A stretch of 64,000 nt of DNA from Sycobia sp. Sy_11 (GCA_018907035.1 JACCIC010000140.1:69501-133500), one strand, 5' to 3'; positions 1 to 18,535 are shown, counted from the stretch's first letter. The notes: generated by a model from the letters alone, not told the origin. A program made the numbers and translations.

Positions 1-1544
1 GAATAAATCTCAAATTGTCCAGCATACAAGCGAAAGGAGAGCGAATAAGCAAAAATTGGAGTAAATCTGCAAACACTTTGTTACTCGATAACGTTTTAGT
101 AATGTTTCCAAGAATTGCAGATTTTAATAGACCTTTTTTTATGAAGTCGTTAGTAAGAATTACTATAAGTTTGCAAATCCTAATTTTTTATAGCGTATAT
201 CATTCCTAACTCTGTATTTTTAATTACGAAAAGTGTTTTAAACATACAGTTAGTATCTAGAAAGTTTATTATAAATATCATGCTTGTTGCTGTTAATGTT
301 ATTGTTAATATTCCTCTCATTATTATTATTGCGGGATTTTGGATTCAGCTATCATATACGTTCCCGGAATTGCGGACCGGGAAACGGCCGCTTGCGGTCA
401 CAGTTGCGAATGAAACACCCGCAAGAGCACCGAATAAATAACCGCGGACACGGGCTCCAAGTGAAGATAGTGGTATTATATCGTTTGCAACTCTATTCGG
501 CACGTACACGTCTACAAATCCGGTAATTTTGCCGTTATCAAGTTGAAGAACGTACCGGGATCCCGTAAACGAGCATTTTTTCAAGCATGTTGGAGACGGA
601 GCGAGTTTTAACGAAAGGCGTTATAAACAGATATCTTTAATGTACGAATGAATCCGGTTTAGTTTACTGTTGGAACTTATAGACGGAGTGCTGATTAGCT
701 GAACGGCGAGTTTAGCTGTGAGCTAAGCGCTTGCAATCAATGTGCGCTTACTCTTACTTGAAGGTTCATTATTAAAACCAGATGCTCGAATAAGGGTCTA
801 GCCCATATGGGAGACTGTGACACAAAGTGGTAAATTGCTATCTTTAAAGCTGGCTTGTCATATTGGAGCTGTATTGAGTAAGGTTGTTCCCAGTTCCGGG
901 CGAGTGGGTAATATGAATGAAGGAAAACTTGGATACTGAGCAGATTGAGAAACCTAAGCCGATATATCCTGATCAAAAATATACGTAATACTGATAGAGA
1001 AAAGTTAAAAAAAATGATGTTTACATATAGACAGAGACTTTATAGTATCACTTGCGAAAGACTGAATAGGTTCAATCGAGTTTTCTGGCTCCCCTATCAT
1101 GTTGGCAGGCAAATAATGTGACTGTATCTGTTACACACATCTAAAAGAAGAAAAAGACATGATCGAGCAGAAGATTTTGCTGCAGCATGCTTACTTTGTC
1201 CAAGAGGTGTTGAGTAGTATTAACATAAGCTCAATACAGAAAAAGGTATGCAGGGCGGTCTGTCTAGGCTCTATGAGTCAATATAAGTCTGAACGTCCGT
1301 GAAGGGAAAAAACGAAAGATAAAAACGCTGTTTTGAAGAGCTCAGCGTCTGTTTGCTCGAGTGAATAACTTTGAAATATTGTACAGATGCTAAAGGCTAA
1401 AAAGTAGGGAAGACAAAGGCTTAAAGGCACTGATCCGAAAAGAGACACGGCATGCAGTAACAAAAAATGACGAAAATGAAGCCAAAGGATCATTATAGCC
1501 ATTAAGATATCTAAGGTATTCTTAAAATTCTCCGCAAAGGTGCT
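1..1544. other. Non-coding or decayed sequence, left edge
   Basis: Mixed-composition DNA with short ORFs only. Apart from the unassigned ORF at 345-584 nothing is recognisable; parts may belong to the decayed retrotransposon seen further right. Confidence 0.4.
345..584 (-). other. Unassigned 79-codon ORF, possible gene or TE relic
   Basis: An open frame of 79 residues with balanced, non-repetitive composition (for example YVLQLDNGKITGFVDVYV and a GYLFGALAGVSFATV hydrophobic stretch), unlike the microsatellite ORFs around it. I do not recognise the family. It has no visible splice partners and could be chance, an exon, or a piece of a decayed mobile element. Confidence 0.2.
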
Positions 1545-2050
1545 AAACCTAAGAATTCGGATTAAATTTAGCGCGCGCGTGTGTATAATATCTAATTTTC
1601 GTACTCCTAATGTCTCGAGTAGAAATTACATCGTTCTTTCCAAATTAGAAAAAATTCAGGAAATTTAACTAGAATCAAAACGGAAAACCTAACCATTTCC
1701 TTACTTCTCCTACTTTGCAGATTCCGCTTAGAAAAACGTCATTTTTTCAAAAATAGGGAGAAGTTAAGGAAATCTGACTAGATCCATGATAGAAAGCCCA
1801 ATAATTTCCTTAATTTTTCTACTTGTAAAATTGTGACTATAGAAAACACAGATTTCTTTCTAACATCAATAGAAGATAAGCAAATCTGAATAAAGTCGAG
1901 AAAGTAATAATTAATTTAAAACGATTATTAGATGATTGTAGGGAAATCTAACTCGGATCTGGCCAGTATTGCCTACATGAGGAAATCATCAGTAATACTT
2001 ACTAGGAACTAGCCCTAACTAGGGATATAACGAATATATTTCTGCACGGG
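1545..2050 (+). mobile_element. Family B element, 5'-truncated copy (B4)
   Basis: Right-hand part of a B element. It aligns to about 54070-54558: the ACTAGAAT...AACCTAACCATTTCCTTA block, CCTACTTTGCAGATTCCGC, AAATAGGGAGAAGTTAAGGA, and the terminal ATTTCTGCACGGG. The left half and its terminal repeat are missing. It interrupts or abuts the retrotransposon-like sequence that follows. Confidence 0.75.
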
Positions 2051-2810
2051 GGGTTATAGCTGTAATAAGAGAAACAGAAGTGATTAATCATTATTCTCAG
2101 CCCATTTGCCTACGAAAAACCCTTGAAGTTCCAAGCACTTGGTTTAAGGATCATGAAGCGAGCTTTGAGGATGCTATACGTTATGCTTTATACCTTGCAT
2201 GACAGTCTGACAGATCGCTTTTTTGTTTATGAACCATGCAACGTCTGGAAAAGGCAGAAGCTACTTTTTAGTATAACTTAGGGTTCTGCGCTTGGAGCCC
2301 ACATGTAGAATATTTCACATGTGTAATCTTCTAATAGTATATTTCGTAAAATACCTTCGAAGTTAGATGTACCGATGACGTATAATGTATCATTATATCG
2401 CTAGAAGTTACGACTTTCTACAGGTGCACTGGATTTAGAAACATTTTCCAACGGAATGCTCTAGTCTGGCTGAATACACGTTTAGTACCAGACCGGCCAT
2501 TATATACTTAGGAGTGACATTTTCTTCCAAGTTAACCTTCTAAAATGAAATAAAAAGCTGACTGCAAGCGGTTTTTGCTCATAAGGGTAACTGAACGCAT
2601 ATCATGGTATTCTGAGCAAAAAGTATAGCCCAACGCATTGGAAACCTAAGAGTTTGGAAGAGGGAGCGTTGCAATGATGCATCATGAACTTCTACTATAA
2701 GTTATTTGAGTCTGTGTTGGTTATGACAGGAATACAAGTTATTTCGGGCAGATCTCCAGAAGAAAAATATTTTAAAGAAAAGCATTCTCCCTAAAATGAA
2801 AACAGCAATT
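2051..2810 (+). mobile_element. Decayed non-LTR retrotransposon fragment (reverse transcriptase)
   Basis: At about 2494-2541 one frame reads RPAIIYLGVTFSSKLT, matching the YLGVxxxxxLT block near the C-terminus of non-LTR (Jockey/R1/CR1-type) reverse transcriptases. Stops and frameshifts surround it, so it is a relic. Boundaries are approximate and the clade cannot be set from this one block. Confidence 0.35.
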
Positions 2811-5689
2811 TATCCCACTCGGCTTGGCCATAGATTTCCCCATTAAAAGTAGTGAAAACTTGATTTAATTTTCTGAAATTGAATACAATATCGAAATGTT
2901 ATCGTATTTAAAAAATCTTATCGTTCTTATTTCTAATTATTTGTTGTGTTTTATTTTAGCATTTTCTGAAATTTCGAGAGAATAAGATTGGCCAAGTTCA
3001 GTATTAGTTTCGTGATGAAGCTTACTGACAGGCCGAAACGGACTGGATTTTCATAATCGGCATTTATCCCACTAGATTCGATTATAGTTTTTCTCCAATC
3101 CTTTCTCAATTATCCTGGACGAATGCGGAATGGGTAAACAAGCAAGGTTTAGTTTCTAAGCATAGGTAGAGTTATAGAAACACGTGTATATTCAATTCAA
3201 AACGCGCAATTTTATTCACATTTAGCGAAGACTAAAGTTATTTTACATATTGTACTATAGATATGCTATAAATAATCCATAATTCAGTTTTATATACAAT
3301 TGTGCTCTATGATAGGTTATATGTTATGTTTATGATAAAGTCTTTTTACTTTATTAAAATATCGTACTTTTTTAGAATCTATATAAATTTGAGCTATGTA
3401 TGCATATAATAAAGGCTGATGTATTTCTTAGCAATGACATATATAGAGGATAACTATAGAACGATAAGAATACTGAATTCCTAAGTACCAGATGAATTAT
3501 ATACATGACTTCTATAAAGTTGAGCTTAATTTTATTTTCTAGCCTAGAGTAATATTTATTTAACTGGCATACCTACCATCGATCTTCGCGTAATATCAAC
3601 GGAAGTAAAAAGAGAGCAGATCTTATTTGGCTGTAAAAATTCTTTATGCTTTTATACTTTCTACCTCTCTGTTTCACTCGGTTTGCTTTCTATTCTTATG
3701 ATACAACGTAGTTTTTCTTGTTCTCTTTTAAACGGGCATTTCGGAACGCGGCCCAATTTCCCGACGTCAATTTTATAAAATGACCATGTACACGGTGTAA
3801 CAAATAATGTGTAACAACTAATTCGGCAGTCGATCGAGAGACATAAAGTGATCTGAAAAATAATTGGAGGGACCTGGGGACGAGGCAGAGATCAGCAGTT
3901 ATTCGTAAATAAGGATATATCGTTACGTAGGATGGAAATTTCTCAAGCATAAAAATACGTGCGCAATATATATATATGTATAATCGCGCGCGCATTACTC
4001 GTATAGTTATACGACGCACGTTCGCAAAGTCATCTTCAAGTAAACATTAAACATTCGCCCGCGGCTGTGGACAGCTGGCTCCTCCCATTCGTCTGCGGAC
4101 TTATAATCGTCAAATTCTCCGCCCGTTTTCGCAATTCTCGCGACACCGGATCCGGAGCCCAGGTCGGCGTTCGCTCATCGACCGTTGAACGTTATTATGT
4201 CACGAACTAATATCAATATTTTCATCGATCTTACGGTTTTTTTTTTTTTTTAACAAGCTAAATACATGCTGCATAACAATTATATGACGACAGACGGACT
4301 GTCATTGCTCAATCGTCATCGTCGCAGAATCTCAAATCCGGAACATAAAATATGAAATGAACTTTGTGAGCGAAGTACGATCCGACTGTCGTCCGCGGCA
4401 AAAAAAAAAAAAAAAAATAATTTTTTTTTTTTCGCGATCTATTATATAACAGCGTTTCGAGTTGTTTTGGCCCCTTTTAGGACACTGGACTTTGAAATCG
4501 CGGCAAAGCTGCCGTATTATTATCGTCCGTCTCGCATCGGCTGCTTGGCTATGATGCGCCGGCCGCAGCTCGCTGCCGTCTGTTTACAAAGCGTTCGTTT
4601 GATCTTGTGGGGGAAGGTGTCAAAACCTACTGTTAATTTATCGTCCGATTTACGTTGGCAACCACTGTAATTGCACGGCAAACGTTGTGCGAACTTTTTT
4701 TTTTTTACGTTATGCAAACTCTGCGACCTCGATAACGGCTAGTTCGTAATGAGAAATAAATAAATAATATGAAAAGTGCTTTCCTTTTATAGTTAGTGAA
4801 AAATCCGGCAAACAGAGGTCGTATCAACGATATTTCTTACCAATGGCGCAAAAATTATTTGTAACTTTTTAAAACGGATAGAACTTTTGCATGCCGACTT
4901 TCCTCTCTTTTATTGCCGATCCACATCGGTGTGAATAATCATCTTCGGGACATATACCGTGTATTATAATTTTTTTTATAATCGCGCCATACACGATTTA
5001 TTTAGGATTTTTAGACATCTTTTTTTACGATACTTGTAATTTTTTTTAACAGACCTGTATAATTATAATAATGATTCTTATGATAATACATACGTGATGA
5101 TGTATATATTTGGTGAATGCCATGAGCAGTCTGCTGACGGAACATAAAAAAGAAATCCTCACATGATGCGCCTAAGAGTTGAGTTTCCGTAAAATTTTAT
5201 GTAATATTTCACTGATTAAGATGATCGCACACAATACAATAAGCAAATATTAATCATAATATTTATTATATAGCTCACTGATGTCGTTAATTGCGCTTAT
5301 AAAAGAATCTCTACAGATCAAATGAATATTAAATAGTTGAGTGCAATATTGTGAATACACATGATAAAAAGAAATATTCACTATATATGTGTATACAGAA
5401 CTCATTAAGCGCACCGATGTGAAAACTATTTCGTAACAATTAAGTATAGTATATTAAACCGATGCAACGAAAAGTGCATTGTACTATGGCTTATAAGTAC
5501 AATTGTTTTACGACGCAAAAAATTATAATATATAACACAATTATAAAAACACGGAAAATATGCAATCACAGTTCAGACGAGAAGCATATTTTTCCTAAAT
5601 GATATCTCTATGGTATACAAATAAATTATGTAAAAAATGTTTATCGACAGCTCGACAATTTATTGCAGAAGTCCGGTATTATCCGGATT

Positions 5690-5692
<3 letters not shown>
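2811..5692. other. Non-coding DNA downstream of Psc
   Basis: AT-rich with short A or T runs; a somewhat GC-richer patch at about 4020-4640. No ORF with recognisable homology and no RNA gene seen. Confidence 0.5.

Positions 5693-5743
<51 letters not shown>
5693..5743. repeat. (TA)n microsatellite
   Basis: About 25 TA units. Confidence 0.95.
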
Positions 5744-11722
<5,979 letters not shown>

Positions 11723-13450
11723 TTATGGAGGTTGATGGTTCAAATTGAAATAACCGCTCCTTTGATTCCGATACTGCGAAGCCACGACTGCCTGTGGATT
11801 GGGAATGTGCCTAACGCCTATGTTAGGCTTGATCTTCATGCCGAATCCGGTGATTCTTTGGTGAGGCTGCGGTATTCTTAAAGCCACCTTTCCCCCAACA
11901 TTGGAGCCACCGCTTATCGAAGTGTTCAAGAAATTTTGCGCTACCCTAGACAACTTGTCTATTTGGGGCACAGTTCGATCACCTAACAGCGAGACCGCGG
12001 CATCTGACAAAGTCCTTAAATTCGTGTCCTGAGTCTTCTTCGTTTCTTCTTTTGATTTATCAGCAGCTGCTTTATTATTCCTTAGGATACTAATTGGCTT
12101 CTCGTCCGAATTACACTTGGTTACAATTAATTCCCCAACGGTGGACGATAGGTCCAGGACGTTATCCTTACCCATATGTGACGGACTGCTGAGATCGAGC
12201 GGTGATTCGTATTTACCAATCATAAATGCAGTTGGCGCAAAAGTGACATTTGACCGTTTGATGCTTCGTAGTGCCGTCAATGGCGGCGGTTCTTTTCTCT
12301 TCGAACTACTGGCTGTTGGAGTCCCGCTCGATGTCGTGGAAGACGTTGAAGAGGAAGGCGTAGATGCTACTGTATCTGTCTCTGTTCGTTCCTTCGAATT
12401 CGACATAATACTCTTGAGAGTGTCTCGCATTTGCTTTTCTGCTAACAAGCTACGTACTCGATTCGCTTTACTTTCTCGAAGTTGCTTTTCTAATTTTTCA
12501 CGTTCCATTGCTGGACTATTTTTCCCGTTGCTAGACTGTGCTGGGCTTTTTGTTCTTTCTTGTCGCGTTTTATTGGCTTCACTAATAGCAACTAAACCTA
12601 ATCTTCGAAGAACCTCTTCGTTCTTTGGAAGTTCTTCCTTGACAGTTTGATTAGTCTCTACACGATTGGTATTGTCGTTTTGCTTTTCGGTGTCGATGGT
12701 TTTTACAATTGGTTCTGGTTTACTCGTAGTCTCTGGCCTATCCATAAATTTATCCTTAAGCGCAATCATATTTTCGTCTGCGATTTTTTCAATTTTAGTC
12801 ACGGTAGGTTGCTCCTTAGATGGTCGATGTTTTTGTGAATTGCTATTTTTCGTTTTATCTTTCCGAACTGCTCGCATTTGTATTAGTTTATCTTTTGACT
12901 GATTGCCAGTGCCAGTACTTGATGAAACTCTAGGTGGACATGGAGTTAATCGAAGTTTCAGCTTAAGTAAATCCTCTCGCGGAGTCGTTGTTATTTCAGC
13001 GATTACTCTTTTATTTCGACGTTTCTTACATTTACGCTGATGCTCGAGTTTCGGTATCTTTTTCGATTTTGATCGATTCTCGATAGGCAACGGATCGGGG
13101 GCACGCATAACAGGAGTTACTTCACACAGTGGTTTTTTAGATTCAAGATCCTTCGAGGATGCATACTGGTCGATTACGGTTGTGTTTATACCTATTGTTG
13201 GTCGTGAGTTTTTCTCAAGGTTATCCGTGCGTGTTAATGTCGGTTTTGGACTAGGAGGTGGTGTAGGTGGCCTTGGAATATTTTCTATTTCTTGAGTGTT
13301 GGTCTCAGTGTTAGCACTGGCATTATTTTCAGTAAGACTACTGCTATTGCAACTACTATTCATGTTATCATCGTAGCAATCTGTTGACGATTTATCTACC
13401 GCAGTGTCATCTAGCCGTATAACATGGTACAAAAGCTTCATCGGAGCTTC
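11723..13450 (-). CDS. Psc: PCGF/Psc gene, exon C: RAWUL end and long C-terminal region
   Basis: Terminal coding exon. The acceptor CTATTTTCAG|GAAGCTCCG joins in phase 0 to exon B to give FEWKR-EAPMKLLYHVIRL, matching the last RAWUL strand of PCGFs (WRRNGPLPLKYRV in BMI1). The 575 residues (280-854) are otherwise mostly disordered, rich in S, T, K, N and P, as in the long C-terminal regions of Psc and Su(z)2 that mediate chromatin compaction in Drosophila; vertebrate PCGFs have much shorter tails, so this length favours Psc/Su(z)2. Visible are a PRPPTPPPSPKP stretch (about 338-349), a basic patch KCKKRRNKR (about 419-427), a likely charged helix (about 594-635), PPPLTALRSIKRSNVTF, PLDLS at 696-700 and a second LDLS at 711-714. 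The stop TAA (11725-11723) is followed directly by GTAAGA. Which of the two fly paralogues it corresponds to cannot be settled here. Confidence 0.92.
   Translation of the reverse strand, partial: EAPMKLLYHVIRLDDTAVDKSSTDCYDDNMNSSCNSSSLTENNASANTETNTQEIENIPRPPTPPPSPKPTLTRTDNLEKNSRPTIGINTTVIDQYASSKDLESKKPLCEVTPVMRAPDPLPIENRSKSKKIPKLEHQRKCKKRRNKRVIAEITTTPREDLLKLKLRLTPCPPRVSSSTGTGNQSKDKLIQMRAVRKDKTKNSNSQKHRPSKEQPTVTKIEKIADENMIALKDKFMDRPETTSKPEPIVKTIDTEKQNDNTNRVETNQTVKEELPKNEEVLRRLGLVAISEANKTRQERTKSPAQSSNGKNSPAMEREKLEKQLRESKANRVRSLLAEKQMRDTLKSIMSNSKERTETDTVASTPSSSTSSTTSSGTPTASSSKRKEPPPLTALRSIKRSNVTFAPTAFMIGKYESPLDLSSPSHMGKDNVLDLSSTVGELIVTKCNSDEKPISILRNNKAAADKSKEETKKTQDTNLRTLSDAAVSLLGDRTVPQIDKLSRVAQNFLNTSISGGSNVGGKVALRIPQPHQRITGFGMKIKPNIGVRHIPNPQAVVASQYRNQRSGYFNLNHQPP
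12188..12202 (-). other. PLDLS short linear motif (CtBP-type) in Psc C-terminus
   Basis: The codons CCG CTC GAT CTC AGC encode PLDLS at residues 696-700 of the joined protein. PxDLS is the established docking motif for the CtBP corepressor. A related LDLS follows at residues 711-714 without the proline. Motif presence is seen; binding is inference. Confidence 0.5.
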
Positions 13451-14951
13451 CTGAAAATAGAAAATCCACGGTATTTATGGTATGTATATCAGACATACCC
13501 ACTAATTTTTTTAAAAATAAATTTATTACAGTAATAATTAAGAGTAAATTGAAACATTTCTGGATCATGAAAAAAGCAGTTTTAATGCATTTCGTTACTT
13601 TAATTCTTAAACCTTAATGGTGTACATTCGTGCCAATTCGAAAACAATTTTCGCTAGACTTTTAAATAGAGAACTTCTACATGTTTGTTAAATCAGTTAC
13701 GTAGGGCAATATTTATCAGTATTCTAACTATAGTATATGAAAATTGAATAGAGAGGGAGAGAATTATGTGAATGAAATAAGGCTCATGAAATATGCCGAG
13801 GGTGTATGAAGATTAATTCGAGACATTTCGAATATTTTTATACAAAAGTGTTCTAATAATTTTCTTCCAATTCAATTTTTGCCTATTATACGAACGAACA
13901 ATGAGAACAAATTGGTTTTTGAAAAGCGCTAGTAGATAGAGGTCAAATTATATTTTTATAAAGGCTATTATTAGCGTTCAACTTTAGTAAACCGACATGC
14001 ATAATACAAATGAAAGTATTACTTGCGGTAATTGGTTCAATTTGCTGGAACATTGTAAGCGAATGGAGCGCAAAAAATCAATTTGACAAACATATTTCAT
14101 TAGGAAAAGTGACCTGCAGTCTTTCGACAGGCAAACACTTGACTTACCTCTTATTATTAAAAATATAAAGTTTTCTTAATGTTATCATCATTAATGATAA
14201 TTTATTGTCTTCGAAAGAATCATAGTTCGTTCAATATCAAAATTTAATTTATAAATTATCACATAGCGATGTTAGGACTAATACATATACATTTATGGTT
14301 ATTAAGATTCTAAAAAATATTGTATTCGTTCGAAGCTCATCATACAGCGTTTAAAATTCATAAATGGTAGAAAAGGAGAGCATTTATATCTTTTTTAAAA
14401 AAGAAACATCAACATTGTTATGCAAACTATGAAATCCTGATTTATGTCAGGATATAATAATTTCTGAAAAGCGCATAGAACTAATAGTTCATTTAAAGAA
14501 TGAGTTAAAAAAAAATTTATGGCATGTATGTACACCATTTGGAGTAAAATGTGTCAAGAATATAGTTTTACGAATGCACTTTAAAATCTACAAAGTTATA
14601 TACTTATTAAAATTATTGATTTCAAAGGGACATAATATATTATTCAATATTACGTACAATATCGAAAGTAATAGTCAATCTTTCATATACTGAAATATAT
14701 TTAAATTAATTTTATACACAGTAAGTTGAAATTATCGAATATCTCAAATAACTTTCTTCGTATAGGATATAGATGATTTAAAAAAATCCTTTAGCGCACT
14801 TCTACCTTAATTCCCATTTGTTTAATGCATTTTTTATCTGCAATTTTGGAATTGACAATGACGAAAGGGTGTTACACAGCATTGTCGAAAATGATTGAAT
14901 TATAAAGCGATTTACATGTACATATGTACATACACAATGAAGTTTACTCAC
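13451..14951 (-). other. Psc intron between exons B and C
   Basis: Phase-0 intron of 1501 bp with GTGAGT donor and TTTTCAG acceptor. AT-rich. No repeat, RNA gene or conserved coding sequence recognised inside. Confidence 0.88.
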
Positions 14952-15505
14952 CCTTTTCCACTCGAAAATACAAGCGAGATCCATTAGCGTCCACGTCGGA
15001 TCGAGGGGCTTCGTATCGTCGCCGCCCTTCTTCCCGGTCGCCTCGTACATGATCTCGATCCTGCTGTTGCCGCAGCGCTGGGGCCCGGTGTCGCCCCCTG
15101 TGTCGTTCCAGCCCCTCTTCAGCATGAGCAGCCTGAGCAGGTGCCTGACCGTCACGCCCGCCGGGCACTTCAGGTACCTGATGGAGGCGGTCCCGGGCTC
15201 CGGCGACGAGTCGAGATCGCGTAGGCTCAGGCTGACGAGGTCGTCGAAGGCGAGGTCCGGGGCGCCGATGGGCGGCTGGCACGGCGAGCCGCCGGTCCCG
15301 CCGGCGTCGGCGGCGGCGCACTGGGGATTCTGCTGGCGGAAGTGACGGCGCCTGTCCTGCTCGGACCTGAAGAGGCCCGGCACGATCAGGTAGACGAGGC
15401 GCTGCAGGCCGACGTCGGGCACGAGGGGCGCGAGGGCGCTCGCGCTGCAGACCGGGCAGGTCTTGGGGCTGACGCTCAGTCGCTGGACGATGCAGCCGCG
15501 GCAAA
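14952..15505 (-). CDS. Psc: PCGF/Psc gene, exon B: second half of RING and RAWUL domain
   Basis: Second recognised exon, 554 nt. The acceptor reads ACGCATCAG|TTTGCCGC; the first two bases complete F95, after which C96, C99, C111 and C114 complete the C3HC4 RING. The conserved post-RING segment LQRLVYLIVPGLFRSEQDRR (about 128-147) matches the PCGF signature LQDIVYKLVPGLFKNE. A glycine/alanine-rich linker follows, then the RAWUL ubiquitin-like fold (about 184-279): IRYLKCPAGVTVRHLLRLL, a RIEIMYE strand and the family-typical TLMDLACIFEWKR, like TLMDIAYIYTWRR in BMI1. RAWUL binds PHC or BCOR-type partners in known PCGFs. The donor is AAAAGG|GTGAGT, phase 0 after R279. The exon is markedly GC-rich against AT-rich introns, which makes long antisense and shifted ORFs that are shadows. 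Confidence 0.93.
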
Positions 15506-17163
15506 CTGATGCGTATAACAGCGGGTGGGATTTGCAATGGGAGCGTCATATTTATCTTTGAGTTTATTTGTATCAAGCTTATATGTATAACATGTTATAC
15601 CCATATATACTTTATATATATATATATATATATATACACAAATTTAAAATATCAGCCGGTACTTAATTTAATTTTACTAAATCTCTGTAATGATTAATTC
15701 TCTGACATCGAATAAGTGAACATTTTGATTCAACTTACTCTTGAAAGTTGAATCGGTGGAAATTGTTCCGCTGTTTTAAAACAGCGAAATTTCGATTGTT
15801 AAATTATAGTCAGCATTTCACTGTTCACCCAGAGTGTGGTTTATACTAATCATAATTTCATTCTTCTTAAACAGTATCATTATTTCCACTAATTCGGTTT
15901 TACGGAGTTCTCAATAAATGAATGACATCTATATATGTATAATATATGAGAACTTGGAAACCCCGTGAGAATCATTCTGAAAGTCACGTGCGAATTCTTC
16001 GTTTTTTTCATGTATGTGAATAATTTTTATCACTTTCGGCCCATTCTGCAAGCGGCCATTAGGTCGCGACTGGTACTTTTCAAATATTAAACCCAAAGTA
16101 CCATAAAATTTATGTCCATGAAGATCTTTTTCATTACTTTCATTTTTAATAAATTTGAATACTCCCGTAGTTTTATAGTATAAGTTATTGTAGGAAAGTA
16201 AAACCTTCTCTAATTCTTAAACAAAACATAATTGTACGTAGAAAAACTTTTCTAAAAGTTGTTTAACATTGCTAAAAGGATCAACTATGAAATTCTGTAA
16301 AAAATTTAGCAATTTTAAACGATAACTCGAAATAGAGGAATAAAAAGTTATCTGGTTACTCTGATAAAACCAGATATAGTTAGACTGAGTGTATCGTTAA
16401 CAGGAGATCGGAGAATATGCCAGACGTAAAAAATTATCGGTACCAAATCTAAATACTAAACCCTAAACTTCCCAACTAAGATAACTAAGGATATGTAATT
16501 TTCTGAACTTATATGCCAAGATTGTCACGAATATTTCATGTGAAAATTTTATTGTCAGTAAAAGAGAAAATCCGGAAGATTTAAAGGTTCCAAGTTGAAA
16601 TTAGAAAATCTGATTGGGGGGAGGAGTACAAAAATACCAGAAACAGAAAAACGTTAAAATAAGATCCCTGTTCGGGAATATTAAAGAAGGTCATAGACTT
16701 ATATATGTTGAGACATTGATCATTTTCAGCGAAAGGTTCAAACAAGATTCTCTTATATACGAGACCGTCTTTAAATATCTGTAGCTATATGAAAACGAAA
16801 ATGTATATATTGTAATTTACAAATCTATAGATGAATAATGAATATATATCACTTTGATTCGGTGTATTACATATAGCACTGTTTAACGCTTTATAAATTT
16901 AACAATAGTCTATACAATCACGTGGTATACACAATCAAATAAGTCGTTAATTAATTAATCGCCCGTACGTTTGAGGCCCCCAAACAATCACAAAATCAAT
17001 AACAGCAATATTGTCTCTAGTACTAAATTCGAACATAACTTATTGTACATTATTTCTAAAAAATTTGGGCCAATATATGAAGAGTGGTCTATATTACAAA
17101 TTATATAGATAATAACTAAATTTTCACAAATATTCGTGATTAGGCGTAATACTTGGCGGGTAT

Positions 17164-17208
<45 letters not shown>

Positions 17209-17471
17209 CACACACACACATGTATATCCGAGAAAGAAAATTTACAATTCTAATCGCTAATTCCATCGAAAATCCTTATACGTACAGCCGCGGCTCCGAG
17301 TACTTTTTCGCATTTAATGAGAATACCGATCTAAATATTTATACGCTCAATTAGCGAGTCTTTCAGCGCGCACATCTCGCGCGGCCGCGCACTCTTAATA
17401 CTGCGCGTATGTGTACGTGGTCGCCGCTCTTTTTCTCGCTCTCTCGCTCTTTTTCGACTTTTTCTATAGAT

Positions 17472-18388
17472 CAGGCGCGGAGCAAGGAAGGGGGAACGGC
17501 TATAGGGGGGGGGGGAGTTCTATAGCCCCGGGGCTTTGTCTTTGAGGGTGCTTTTGATCGTCGGGGAGGCCTCTTCACTGGCGAAACTTCGTAATTTCGC
17601 GAAACTCCCTCTATTGAGAGATCCTGATTTTTTGTTTTACTTTAAAGCGTCGTTAGGCAGATCCCTATAGATGCTTTGTCGAAATAATATGTCTACTTTA
17701 CGTGGAACGATTGTCTTGGAACACAGCTTTTTTATTGTCTCTTTTCAGTATTGCATTTTATTCAATTAAACTCGTAGAACAAGTATTATTTGATCAGAAT
17801 TAGTTTGTTAAGACAACTTTATAAATATATGTGCGTCTACGAAAGCAGTATTAAGTGAAAACGATTTTTAAATTTGAATATTCGCTTATAAATAAAAAAA
17901 TGATTAATAAAAATATTAGCGCATAAGATGTCGCCATTACAGATAAATAAGTAAAAAATGAATTCTATATTTATATAGCTGAATTTGAACGTTTCTATAT
18001 AGCGAATTGCGATTTTTTAACGATGATCGTTTTTGTTTGGAAAAGCAATAAGAACATGTTTCGATCAACTGCAGTTAGGTTTTTAGATTCATGATTAAAT
18101 TTTAGTAATTTAATTAATAAATCCACTAATGGTGAAAAATATAAAAAGAAGTTTTTCATTTAAACTTGATTAGACTAATATTAAAGAAAATTATAAAATA
18201 CTACTCTTAAAAGTTATTATTAAACAAATTTAATTTTTCTTTTATTTATTAGTTCAATTTATTTTTCAATTATTTTCCTTTCCTTGTCTATGCATTATAT
18301 TGAAGCAATGCGAGAAAATGATACTTTCGAAAGGCCTCGAACTCGCGGACTTAGTCCCTGGGCCTCCTATAACTCTGGTCCGGCCCTG
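17472..18388. mobile_element. Possible hAT-like non-autonomous element in Psc intron
   Basis: The left end CAGGCGCGGAGCAAGG and the inverted right end CAGGGCCGGACCAGAG form imperfect terminal repeats of the CAGGGCCGG type common in hAT elements. The next bases also match loosely (GGCTATAGGGGG against GTTATAGGAGG). The flanking octamers CTATAGAT and ATATATAC agree at only 5 of 8 positions, so the target duplication is doubtful. Length 917 bp, no transposase. Confidence 0.4.
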
Positions 18389-18535
18389 ATATATATACGC
18401 ACATGTATATACATTTGAATTCGTCGCGGCCATCGCGCGTCTGCGAGCTGACGCGACGGCAAGAGAAAGAATATAAAATGAAATGAGATAAAGTAAAGAA
18501 AGCGCGACGCGAGGAATGAGAGCTATGCGAATATT

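Noticed and set aside
12117..12650. 177-codon plus-strand frame
   Set aside because: Antisense shadow of Psc exon C.
14944..15576. 210-codon minus-strand frame overlapping Psc exon B
   Set aside because: Shifted frame of the GC-rich exon; the adjacent frame encodes the RING/RAWUL with matching splice sites.
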